From Anaerolineae bacterium (GTDB lineage: Bacteria; Chloroflexota; Anaerolineae; J036; Brachytrichaceae): 36,938 nucleotides of DNA. Within the stretch, counting starts at the first letter, position 1. Each line of letters begins with the position of its first letter. The stretch spans positions 1-36,938 of the forward strand of contig JAHBAL020000139.1 of NCBI GenBank assembly GCA_018500105.2. The letters run 5' to 3'. The notes beneath the pieces were generated by a model. That model made no database searches and was not told the DNA's origin. It saw only the letters and a list, made by a program, of their open reading frames with translations. The position numbers were made by a program, and so were the translations under genes. This document shows positions 10,600-18,289 of the stretch, in pieces.

Positions 10600-11088
10600 A
10601 TCAAAGGCCGTGTGAAAGCTGATTTCGCCGCGCGAGGTGTGGGGGCGCAGGGGGTAAATGCGAAAATGAACGGCGGGGAAGGGCGAATAAAACCGGGCGG
10701 GGCTGGGCAAGAAACCATAACGCTGCAAAATTGCGGGGGTCGCCGAAGGCCAGGGGGCGGGTCCCCCAAGTTGGCGCAAGGCAGCGAGGCCATGCGCCAC
10801 CAATTGCCGCCCAATGCCGCGCCGTTGCAGCAGCGGCGACACCGAGATCGGCCCCAAAGCAAACCACCCCGTGCTGCCATCTGAAATCGTGGCAGGCGAA
10901 AACGCCACATGCCCGACCACCTGCCCCTCATGCTCAGCCACCAGCGACAACGTGAGCGCCCCCTGCTCACGCAAGGCGTTGACAATCAAATGCTCGGTTT
11001 TATCGCTAAACGACATCGGCGCAAACGCCGTGCGCGTCAGCTCGTAAATCGCATCAATATCGTGCGGGGTTTCGGGGCGAATGATCAT
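10591..11088 (-). CDS. GNAT-family N-acetyltransferase (possible internal compensating frameshifts)
   Basis: MIIRPETPHDIDAIYELTRTAF...WFALGPISVSPLLQRRGIGRQLVAHGLAALRQLGG...LQRYGF. Confidence 0.88.
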   Translation of the reverse strand: MIIRPETPHDIDAIYELTRTAFAPMSFSDKTEHLIVNALREQGALTLSLVAEHEGQVVGHVAFSPATISDGSTGWFALGPISVSPLLQRRGIGRQLVAHGLAALRQLGGPAPWPSATPAILQRYGFLPSPARFYSPFPAVHFRIYPLRPHTSRGEISFHTAFDVK

Positions 11089-11097
11089 TTGAATGAT

Positions 11098-11236
11098 GAG
11101 TTATGAGTTATGAATGATGCTATTATCAGTCACATGGAGAGGGAACGAGTAATGAGTAATGAGTAACGAGTGATGAGTCATTACTTGTTACTCGTTACTC
11201 ATTACTCGTCATTCATAACTCATAATTCATCATTCA
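11098..11236. repeat. Nested heptamer inverted repeats (TTATGAG and GAGTAAT families) between divergent start codons
   Basis: Outer arms atgatgagttatgagttatgaatgatg / cattcataactcataattcatcattcat; inner arms gagtaatgagtaatgagtaacgagt / cattacttgttactcgttactcattactcg. Confidence 0.9.
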
Positions 11237-11242
11237 TAGTTC

Positions 11243-12193
11243 ATGCAAAGCATTATTCAGCAACTACGGGCCAATATTCAAAAAGTGATTGTTGGCAAGG
11301 ACGAGATCATTGATTTGGCGCTGGTGGCGCTGCTGTGCGAAGGGCATGTGCTGATCGAGGATGTGCCGGGCACAGGCAAAACCACACTCGCCAAGGCCAT
11401 CGCACGCAGCCTAAATTGCACTTTTCGCCGCATCCAATTCACACCCGACCTGCTACCCAGCGATGTGACCGGTGTATCGTATTTCGATCAAAAAAAGCAA
11501 GCGTTTGAATTTCGGCCCGGCCCCATTTTCGCTAATGTGTTGCTGGCCGACGAGATTAACCGCGCCACGCCACGCACCCAATCGGCCTTGCTTGAGGCCA
11601 TGCAAGAGCGACAATGCACGGTGGATGGTGAAACGTTGGCGTTGCCGCGCCCGTTCTTGGTGCTTGCCACCCAAAACCCCATTGAGCTAGAGGGCACTTT
11701 TCCGCTGCCCGAAGCCCAAATTGACCGCTTTTTGCTGCGCATCAAGTTGGGCTATCCCACCGCCGATGAGGAATTGCAAATTTTACGGCGCTTTGAGCGC
11801 CCGCCCGATGCGCAAGGCGATTTGCTCGACACGTTGGGCAGCGTGATCGAAATTGGACAATTGGCGGCCATGCGGGCCGAGTGTCAGGCGGTGCGGGTCG
11901 AGCGAAGTGTGGCCGACTATATCGTGGCGCTGTGCCGCAACACCCGCGAGGCGGCGGGCGTGATGTTGGGCGTCAGTCCCCGTGGCACGATGGCGCTGTA
12001 TCGCGCCACTCAAGCCTTCGCCGCCATGCGCGGGCGCGGCTTCGTTTTGCCCGATGATGTCAAGACGCTTGCGCCCTACGCCCTCACCCACCGCATCGTC
12101 ATTGACGGGCAAAGCCGCCTGCGCGGTCGCCGCGCTGAAGACATTCTGCGCGATGTGATGGAGCGCACGCCTGTGCCAGTGGATAGCATATGA
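11243..12193 (+). CDS. MoxR-family AAA+ ATPase
   Basis: LIEDVPGTGKTTLAKAIARSL...RIQFTPDLLPSDVTGVSYF...FVLATQNPIELEGTFPLPEAQIDRFLL. Confidence 0.93.
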   Translation: MQSIIQQLRANIQKVIVGKDEIIDLALVALLCEGHVLIEDVPGTGKTTLAKAIARSLNCTFRRIQFTPDLLPSDVTGVSYFDQKKQAFEFRPGPIFANVLLADEINRATPRTQSALLEAMQERQCTVDGETLALPRPFLVLATQNPIELEGTFPLPEAQIDRFLLRIKLGYPTADEELQILRRFERPPDAQGDLLDTLGSVIEIGQLAAMRAECQAVRVERSVADYIVALCRNTREAAGVMLGVSPRGTMALYRATQAFAAMRGRGFVLPDDVKTLAPYALTHRIVIDGQSRLRGRRAEDILRDVMERTPVPVDSI

Positions 12194-12204
12194 GCCTTCG
12201 GCAG

Positions 12205-12330
12205 CCTTGAGCCTTGAGCCTTGAGCCTTGAGCCTTGAGCCTTGAGCCTTGAGCCTTGAGCCTTGAGCCTTGAGCTTTGAGCCTTGAGCTTTGAGCCTTG
12301 AGCCTTGAGCTTTGAGCCTTGAGCTTTTGA
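12205..12330. repeat. Direct tandem repeat, ~18 units of CCTTGAG/CTTTGAG (7 nt)
   Basis: Continuous ccttgagccttgagcc... with ctttgag variants. Confidence 0.95.
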
Positions 12331-12407
12331 GTTGTGAGGTTTTTAGCTTGAGAATAAAATATACTCATAGCCTAAAGCTCATGGCTCATGGCTCATGGCT
12401 GCCTCCT

Positions 12408-13673
12408 ATGACTAACCTCTCCCCCGACCGTATGGAGCGCGTCGTCAGCTTGTTGATGCTGATGGGTGTGATCGGCGTGCTGTGGCGCGTGCCGGCGCTG
12501 ATTGTGCTGGCGGTGTTGCCGTTGATGGTATTTGGCATGGCAACGGTTTTGCAACGGCGCGTGCTACGCCCGATCACCTATCGGCGGCGCATCAGCCAAA
12601 ACCGCGCGTTTGTCGGCGAAACCTTGACTGTGACCAGCGAAGTGACCAACACAGGGCGCTTGCCAGTGCTGTCGCTCGAAATTGTGGATCAGTCGCCGAA
12701 GGGGTTTCAAAAACCAATGATTAATGATCAATGGTCAATGGTTAATGAAGGGAAGACCCAATCCCCAATCCCCAATCCCAATACGTCAGACGCGCTATTT
12801 GAACAGGTATTTTTCTCGCAGTTGCTATCGCTCAAACCGCGTGAACGGGTGCTGCAACATTTTCAAATTCAAACCAAACGACGCGGTTATTTTACTTTTC
12901 CACAGCCTTTGCTCACCGCCACCGAATTATTTGGCCTATTCGAGACCGAGCGCCATGAAAATATTCGGGATGCGGTGCTGGTTTATCCGCGTGTCTACGA
13001 CCTCGACGAAATCGGCATCCCCACTCGCACCCCCAATGGCGCACTTTCGGCCTTGCGACGGCTGATCGAAGACCCCTCGCGCACCATCGGCGTGCGCGAT
13101 TATCAATACGGCGATTCGTTTCGCAGCATCCATTGGAAGGCCAGCGCCCATCGCGGGCAATTGCAAACCCGCGTGTATGAGCACACCAGCGAGCCAACCG
13201 CCATGATTTTGCTCAATGTCATGACGTTTGAAAGCGACTGGGTGGGGGTTGACCCAGAGGTGTTTGAATGGGCAGTATCGGTGGCAGCTAGTTTGTCGAA
13301 ATGGGCGCACGAGTCGGGTTGCATCATCGGCATCTCGTCGAATGGGGCCGCGCCAAATATGCCCGAAGCCATTCAAGTGCGTCCGCGCCGCAGCCCCGAC
13401 CAATTGACGCATGTGCTAGAGGCATTGGCGGTGCTCATTCCGTTCGCCATCGGGCGCTTCGACGAATTTCTCATCAGCGAGCAACGCAGTTTGCCCTACG
13501 GCGCTGCCCTCATCATTATCAGCGCCATGCTCACGCCACAAGTCGAGATTGCGCTACGGCGGCTGCACAACGCTGGCAAGCGCATCGTTCTGGTCATCGT
13601 CGGTCGCCAGCGGCCTGCGTTGGATGGCTTGCCGTTTGCGGCTTATTATGTGGGGATGTTGGATAATTTCTAA
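12408..13673 (+). CDS. DUF58-domain protein (MoxR partner)
   Basis: RTIGVRDYQYGDSFRSIHWKASAHRGQLQTRVYE is the DUF58 signature; ATG at 12408 (codons upstream in the track ORF are repeat-derived). Confidence 0.9.
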   Translation: MTNLSPDRMERVVSLLMLMGVIGVLWRVPALIVLAVLPLMVFGMATVLQRRVLRPITYRRRISQNRAFVGETLTVTSEVTNTGRLPVLSLEIVDQSPKGFQKPMINDQWSMVNEGKTQSPIPNPNTSDALFEQVFFSQLLSLKPRERVLQHFQIQTKRRGYFTFPQPLLTATELFGLFETERHENIRDAVLVYPRVYDLDEIGIPTRTPNGALSALRRLIEDPSRTIGVRDYQYGDSFRSIHWKASAHRGQLQTRVYEHTSEPTAMILLNVMTFESDWVGVDPEVFEWAVSVAASLSKWAHESGCIIGISSNGAAPNMPEAIQVRPRRSPDQLTHVLEALAVLIPFAIGRFDEFLISEQRSLPYGAALIIISAMLTPQVEIALRRLHNAGKRIVLVIVGRQRPALDGLPFAAYYVGMLDNF

Positions 13674-13688
13674 TTTTTTATTATTTCG

Positions 13689-14999
13689 CTATTTATCTTC
13701 AAAACTTGAAATTTGAAACTCAAGCTCCAATTGCTGAGCATCCGGCTCAAAAAAATCCTTATTCTGTTTTTCCACATAAGACCATGACAGTTTTGATATT
13801 CCTCTTGAAGGGTCATAATTTTTTTTATAGTCTTCTACGACTTTCCTTGCAGGCAAGAATAATTTATCCAAATTATTTTCTATTTCCTCAATACTCCACC
13901 ATTGCCAATCCTCATTTTGATCAAATTCCTTCAGTTTTGGATTACCGTCATAGTCGCGCAACAAAAAACCTAGTGATAAAACTTTGGGTTTATCTTGAAA
14001 GTGTTGAATGTCACTAGAGATTGGAATAAAATATGACTTTTTATCATCATCGGTTGTTATTTTAGAGACTGTTAGCCCAGTTTCCTCTCTAAGTTCACGC
14101 AAAACACCATTTATTAAGTTCTCGCTGGGGTTAATCTTTCCGCCTGGAACCCCGTAAAGGTCTTTCCCGAATCCCATAATCCTTCTACTAAATAAAAAAC
14201 TTACCTTGCCATTTATTGCATTTTTTTGAAGAACGAGAATATGACAAACAACATACGGTTTTTTTCTTGTTGAATGTATTTTAAAAACAGGAGGATCCAA
14301 AAAAACGGGCTCAACTATCCAGAACAGATTATTATCTCTTTTTATACGATTTTTCTTTAAATCTACAAGCAGTGGAAGGCCGAAAAATGCGTGATACTTT
14401 ATCGGCAAACTAGATTTCCTCTTTGAGCTTTGAAATAAAAAAAAGGAAAGCTGTTCATCTCGATTTTCCGTCTTATCATCAATTGTTTGTTGAACTGTTA
14501 TGCTTGTTGCCGAATTGATACTTGATGTTGATAATGTAAAGTCTTTCGGCTCCCATATATTCAAATTTGGTGGAGAATCGTTTACATCACTTAATTCAGC
14601 ACGTTTTATATATGGCATATCTTGGTCTATCTCACCATCTTTGTAGGCCATCTCAACAAGAGCGTTCAAAACCAAGTTCTTTATATCAGTTGGATATTTT
14701 TGACGAACATGCCAAAGCGAAGGACGTGTTGGGAGATTAATCTTATTAGCCTTGGTTTCGTCTATATTAACAAAATCACAAAGCTCTTGAAGCTGCGGTT
14801 TCTCTGCCAGTTGTTTTGCAAGATCACGTTCACTTTGGATTTTAGTTAAAAAAGGTAACGTTAAAAGTTTAATAAGACTTATAAAGCTATATCCATTATA
14901 TCTATATGATGATAAGTTCTTGCCCCCTCCATTACCCATTTTACCTAACTCAGCCCAATTAACCCTAGAGTAAATCTCCTTTAACTGGTTGTAGTCCAT
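13689..14999 (-). CDS. Nudix hydrolase with N-terminal transposase-N-terminus-like (DUF772/IS5-type) domain
   Basis: Perfect Nudix box GKINPSENLINGVLRELREETGL; N-term YSFISLIKLLTLPFLTKIQSERDLAKQLAEKPQLQELCDFVNI...LPTRPSLWHVRQKYP resembles transposase N-terminal domains. Confidence 0.8.
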   Translation of the reverse strand: MDYNQLKEIYSRVNWAELGKMGNGGGKNLSSYRYNGYSFISLIKLLTLPFLTKIQSERDLAKQLAEKPQLQELCDFVNIDETKANKINLPTRPSLWHVRQKYPTDIKNLVLNALVEMAYKDGEIDQDMPYIKRAELSDVNDSPPNLNIWEPKDFTLSTSSINSATSITVQQTIDDKTENRDEQLSFFLFQSSKRKSSLPIKYHAFFGLPLLVDLKKNRIKRDNNLFWIVEPVFLDPPVFKIHSTRKKPYVVCHILVLQKNAINGKVSFLFSRRIMGFGKDLYGVPGGKINPSENLINGVLRELREETGLTVSKITTDDDKKSYFIPISSDIQHFQDKPKVLSLGFLLRDYDGNPKLKEFDQNEDWQWWSIEEIENNLDKLFLPARKVVEDYKKNYDPSRGISKLSWSYVEKQNKDFFEPDAQQLELEFQISSFEDK

Positions 15000-15011
15000 A
15001 TAATTAGCTCA

Positions 15012-16193
15012 TTAACTATTTCGAAGTAATTTAATTAGTGAAGCTATTGTGGTTACAATAACTATTATAGTTTGAATTAATGTAGCCCAATTAGCATAAC
15101 GTGACAGCACAGGATCGGTCGGGTTTAACATCAAAAGCAATGGTGCCGGGACTAGTATTAAGACCAACAATAGAAAAAAAATCAGCCATTTTTTTGTAAA
15201 ACGGCCACCTAATGCTGTCAAAATCTTGCCTTCTTGCTCAAAATTTTTAGCATTTTGGGTTATATATTTTATTAAGTCAATATTCCAGTCCTTAAACAAG
15301 GTCGGGGTCGACTTCATAATTTTCTCGTTATTGCGGCCAGAGCACTTTTCAATTTCCGTTTGATCAAACCAGCGATATGTGTTTATATTAACAACTCTCC
15401 CATTTACATCTAACCGTTTTTCTTTAAGCAACTGTTTTAAATGCTCATTGATATCAACATTTAGAGAGTCAATAACTCGTAATGTATATTCATACCTTGT
15501 AAATGCTCCTGTTGTTTTCGATACCATATCTACTACTTTGACAGGAGGAATAATAGTAGGTTCAATTTTGTATAAATTTTTACTTAATCCCAATTGAGTC
15601 TTCATTGCATCTTCTATCTCTTCACTCACATTAATAGGAGGATAGGGTTTGTTACTTGCTCCAATCAAATGATACTCATCCCATTCCGGATGAAGAGCAA
15701 ATAAAAACACATCTACAACTTGGTAGTTTCTTATTTGCTTGCCCTTAATTAGAACATTTGTAATACTTCTATTGTGAATTGGATCTTTTTCTAAAATTGA
15801 TGAACTATGCTCTCGTAGTTCTTCTAAAATTTTGGTGAATCCTATTGAGAAATTTCTTTCTGCGTCCGTTGAAAATCTAATCTTCAAACCCGATGTGTTT
15901 TTAAAAAATTTTGTCAAACTACCGATCACAAAGTAACTACTTCTTGATGTTACGCGAATAACATCTTCATTCTCGATTCTAAAAATTCCTAATCTCGCAA
16001 AAAAAAAGATAAAAGATTGAATTTGTAACCACTCGCCTAATTTATCAGCTTTAAATTGTGATTTAAAATCATGTAGGCTAATATTGGGCAACTCCGAGTT
16101 GAGCTTAACATGTTCCTCATTTTTTTGCAAGAGGTGCGTTAGAAGATTAGAGATATTTTCGATAAAAACATCATTTTGGCTTCGATTAAACAT
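15012..16193 (-). CDS. Hypothetical protein: putative wHTH N-term, degenerate Nudix-like middle, two C-terminal TM helices
   Basis: VVDVFLFALHPEWDEYHLIGASN...INVSEEIEDAMKTQLGLS...YRWFDQTEIE; TM segments WLIFFLLLVLILVPAPLLLML and WATLIQTIIVIVTTIASLIKLL. Confidence 0.6.
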   Translation of the reverse strand: MFNRSQNDVFIENISNLLTHLLQKNEEHVKLNSELPNISLHDFKSQFKADKLGEWLQIQSFIFFFARLGIFRIENEDVIRVTSRSSYFVIGSLTKFFKNTSGLKIRFSTDAERNFSIGFTKILEELREHSSSILEKDPIHNRSITNVLIKGKQIRNYQVVDVFLFALHPEWDEYHLIGASNKPYPPINVSEEIEDAMKTQLGLSKNLYKIEPTIIPPVKVVDMVSKTTGAFTRYEYTLRVIDSLNVDINEHLKQLLKEKRLDVNGRVVNINTYRWFDQTEIEKCSGRNNEKIMKSTPTLFKDWNIDLIKYITQNAKNFEQEGKILTALGGRFTKKWLIFFLLLVLILVPAPLLLMLNPTDPVLSRYANWATLIQTIIVIVTTIASLIKLLRNS

Positions 16194-16252
16194 AATGCTT
16201 TATTTGAAATGAGATAAAACTTTAGACAGGTGAATTTAAATAAGTTCTTTAG

Positions 16253-17467
16253 TTATAATTTTGGGGACAATAATTGCTTAGTTGCTTCCCATGTAATCTC
16301 TTGCACCTCATCTATGGGATGATTCGCGTCTATCTTTGTTGATTTTATGAAATAAAAATTATTGTCAAATATATCCAGATATGCCTCTCTCAATTTTGTT
16401 ATTTTATCCAGCGTTTCGTATATTCCTGTTTTTCTGCCTCGTGTTTCTATTCTAGAAATTGCATTTTCAGGTGTTACATCATAGAGTAATACTAGATTAG
16501 GAATAGGAATAAATTGATGTTGAAAAGCTACTTGTGCTCTTTCCCAATTATTTTTACATTGATATACTAAGGTGCTAATATAACTGCGGATAGAAATTAC
16601 AATCTTCCCATTGGCTAAAGCCGGTTTAACAACCTTACTAATTTGTTCGTATCGATCTGCCAAGAGCAGATGGCTCATAATAACAGGATCATCTAATTCT
16701 TTATCACTGTTATTCGCCGACGCCCAAGCATTTCGATAATTTTTATACATTTCCGTTGGTTCAGATATGCAAACTACTGAGTACCCCTCCTTTTCAAGGC
16801 GTTTTTTTAACAATTGTGCTTGCGTATCCTTTCCAGAACCACTGACCCCTTCCAACACTATATATTTTCCATTGTGAGTAAATGCCTCAAAAGGTGGCTG
16901 ATATCTTAGATGCTCAAGAAACATTCTTGCCATTAATGTCTCATTTCGCGCAATTTGTTGACTTTCAACAAATAATAAGCTATTCAAACGTTTTGGCATA
17001 CGATTTTGTAAGCGATCCAAAATCTGCGAAACACCACCTCTAGTTTCACCTGCCCATAAGGCAATTCGCAATACCCCCCAAGCTCCAAAACCTGCTAAAA
17101 AATCTGCCTCTTTGAGAATTAAACCTTCAAGAGAGTTAGGTGATAAATCAGGCTGATCATGTTCCTGAATTGCCTGTATAACCCTACGTTTTTGTTCCAC
17201 TGTAAGGTTCACTGAATTTAAAATCTCCTCTGCTTGTCTTATGGAACTATTACGACTAGCTTCGCCATGTAAATTATCTGGATCACTCCGTCCTAGGTCA
17301 TGAAGTAACGTAGCTGCAATGATGACATCTAAGTCGCCTCCATGTCGCGAATGTAAAAAGTTGGCAAAGCTTAGTACACGATCTATGTGCCAATGATCAT
17401 GGCTCACACTTAAAAACTTACTTGCTATGGTTTTCCATAATTTTGCTTCTATTGAGTTATTAATCAT
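16253..17467 (-). CDS. HD-domain phosphohydrolase fused to thymidylate kinase-like P-loop kinase
   Basis: HD part: SHDHWHIDRVLSFANFL...AATLLHDLGR...IQEHDQP...LKEADFLAGFG. Kinase part: KYIVLEGVSGSGKDTQAQLLKKRLEKEGYSV...ISIRSYISTLVYQ...SRIETRGRKTGIYE. Confidence 0.85.
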   Translation of the reverse strand: MINNSIEAKLWKTIASKFLSVSHDHWHIDRVLSFANFLHSRHGGDLDVIIAATLLHDLGRSDPDNLHGEASRNSSIRQAEEILNSVNLTVEQKRRVIQAIQEHDQPDLSPNSLEGLILKEADFLAGFGAWGVLRIALWAGETRGGVSQILDRLQNRMPKRLNSLLFVESQQIARNETLMARMFLEHLRYQPPFEAFTHNGKYIVLEGVSGSGKDTQAQLLKKRLEKEGYSVVCISEPTEMYKNYRNAWASANNSDKELDDPVIMSHLLLADRYEQISKVVKPALANGKIVISIRSYISTLVYQCKNNWERAQVAFQHQFIPIPNLVLLYDVTPENAISRIETRGRKTGIYETLDKITKLREAYLDIFDNNFYFIKSTKIDANHPIDEVQEITWEATKQLLSPKL

Positions 17468-18143
17468 GTTTATATTCCTTAAATGTTCGAGTGCCTTTTG
17501 AACCGAGACAAGACAAATCTCTATAAAAAAAATATTTTATATTTTCATCTTTGATGTTAAATTTAGCTGCTATATTCTCGGGCACATCATTTTTTGTGTT
17601 GTAACGATACATTCTCTTTTCCTCAGACGATAACTGTGCTCCTGTTGGGTAGTTTTTTACATCTTTCCATTCGCAAGCTATAGGGACAAGAGGCGTTTCA
17701 ACACCTTCGATAGCAATAACTTTCACTTTTTGAATTCCTAAGTTTTGTGCAACACAACAACGATGTAACCCATCAACTAAGCCCACTTTCCATCCATTCC
17801 GGCCTACATTAAGGTGTGCATTTTCGTAAAACATCTCCACCACGGGCGGTGCTATTTTCTGAATATTGTCCGTTTCATATTGAAACTCAACAATGCCAGA
17901 TAAATTAAAGAGATCTAATCCAGCTTTTAGAAAAGATTTATATAACTCTTGTGTTTCTAAAATTCTATTTTGCAATGTGTATAACGCAAGAGGGGTTAAA
18001 TCTTCAGGGTTATAAAATGCTTCTGTGATTGAACAACCAGCATATGGATAGTGATTTGTGTCACCTTTAAGCTGCACTTTTCGCAATTGGGTCGCCATAG
18101 TTTCCCAATCAATAATATTTAGGATATTAAGCTCATTAGACAT
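17460..18143 (-). CDS. ParB/sulfiredoxin-like domain protein
   Basis: GWKVGLVDGLHRCCVAQNLGIQKVKVIAIEGVE matches the ParB-like 'vvDGhHRl.Aa..lG...vpv' motif; 8-nt overlap (ATGATTAA) with the next gene. Confidence 0.65.
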   Translation of the reverse strand: MSNELNILNIIDWETMATQLRKVQLKGDTNHYPYAGCSITEAFYNPEDLTPLALYTLQNRILETQELYKSFLKAGLDLFNLSGIVEFQYETDNIQKIAPPVVEMFYENAHLNVGRNGWKVGLVDGLHRCCVAQNLGIQKVKVIAIEGVETPLVPIACEWKDVKNYPTGAQLSSEEKRMYRYNTKNDVPENIAAKFNIKDENIKYFFYRDLSCLGSKGTRTFKEYKHD

Positions 18144-18257
18144 AAATGAATCACGATTAACCTACATTTCATCAAACAAATAATCATCACAAGTAATCTT
18201 GTGTTATAACTTGTTAAATGGGCAGATCTAATTTGAAAATCAAACAGAAATTGGATA

Positions 18258-18277
18258 GATGCATTATACGATGCATT
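18258..18277. promoter_or_regulatory. Candidate operator: two GATGCATT direct repeats 12 bp apart upstream of the ParB-like gene
   Basis: gatgcattatacgatgcatt; each contains palindromic ATGCAT; a minus-strand TATAAT lies between them (18263-18268). Confidence 0.35.
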
Positions 18278-18289
18278 CAATGCTATAAT

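Noticed and set aside
12099-12368. 89-aa minus-strand ORF with KAQSSRL/KAQGSRL heptad repeats
   Set aside because: A pure translation product of the TTGAGCC tandem array; no start context or conserved domain.
13689-14999. Intact transposase/IS element
   Set aside because: Only the N-terminal region resembles a transposase; no DDE catalytic core or terminal inverted repeats were found, and the C-terminal half is a Nudix domain.
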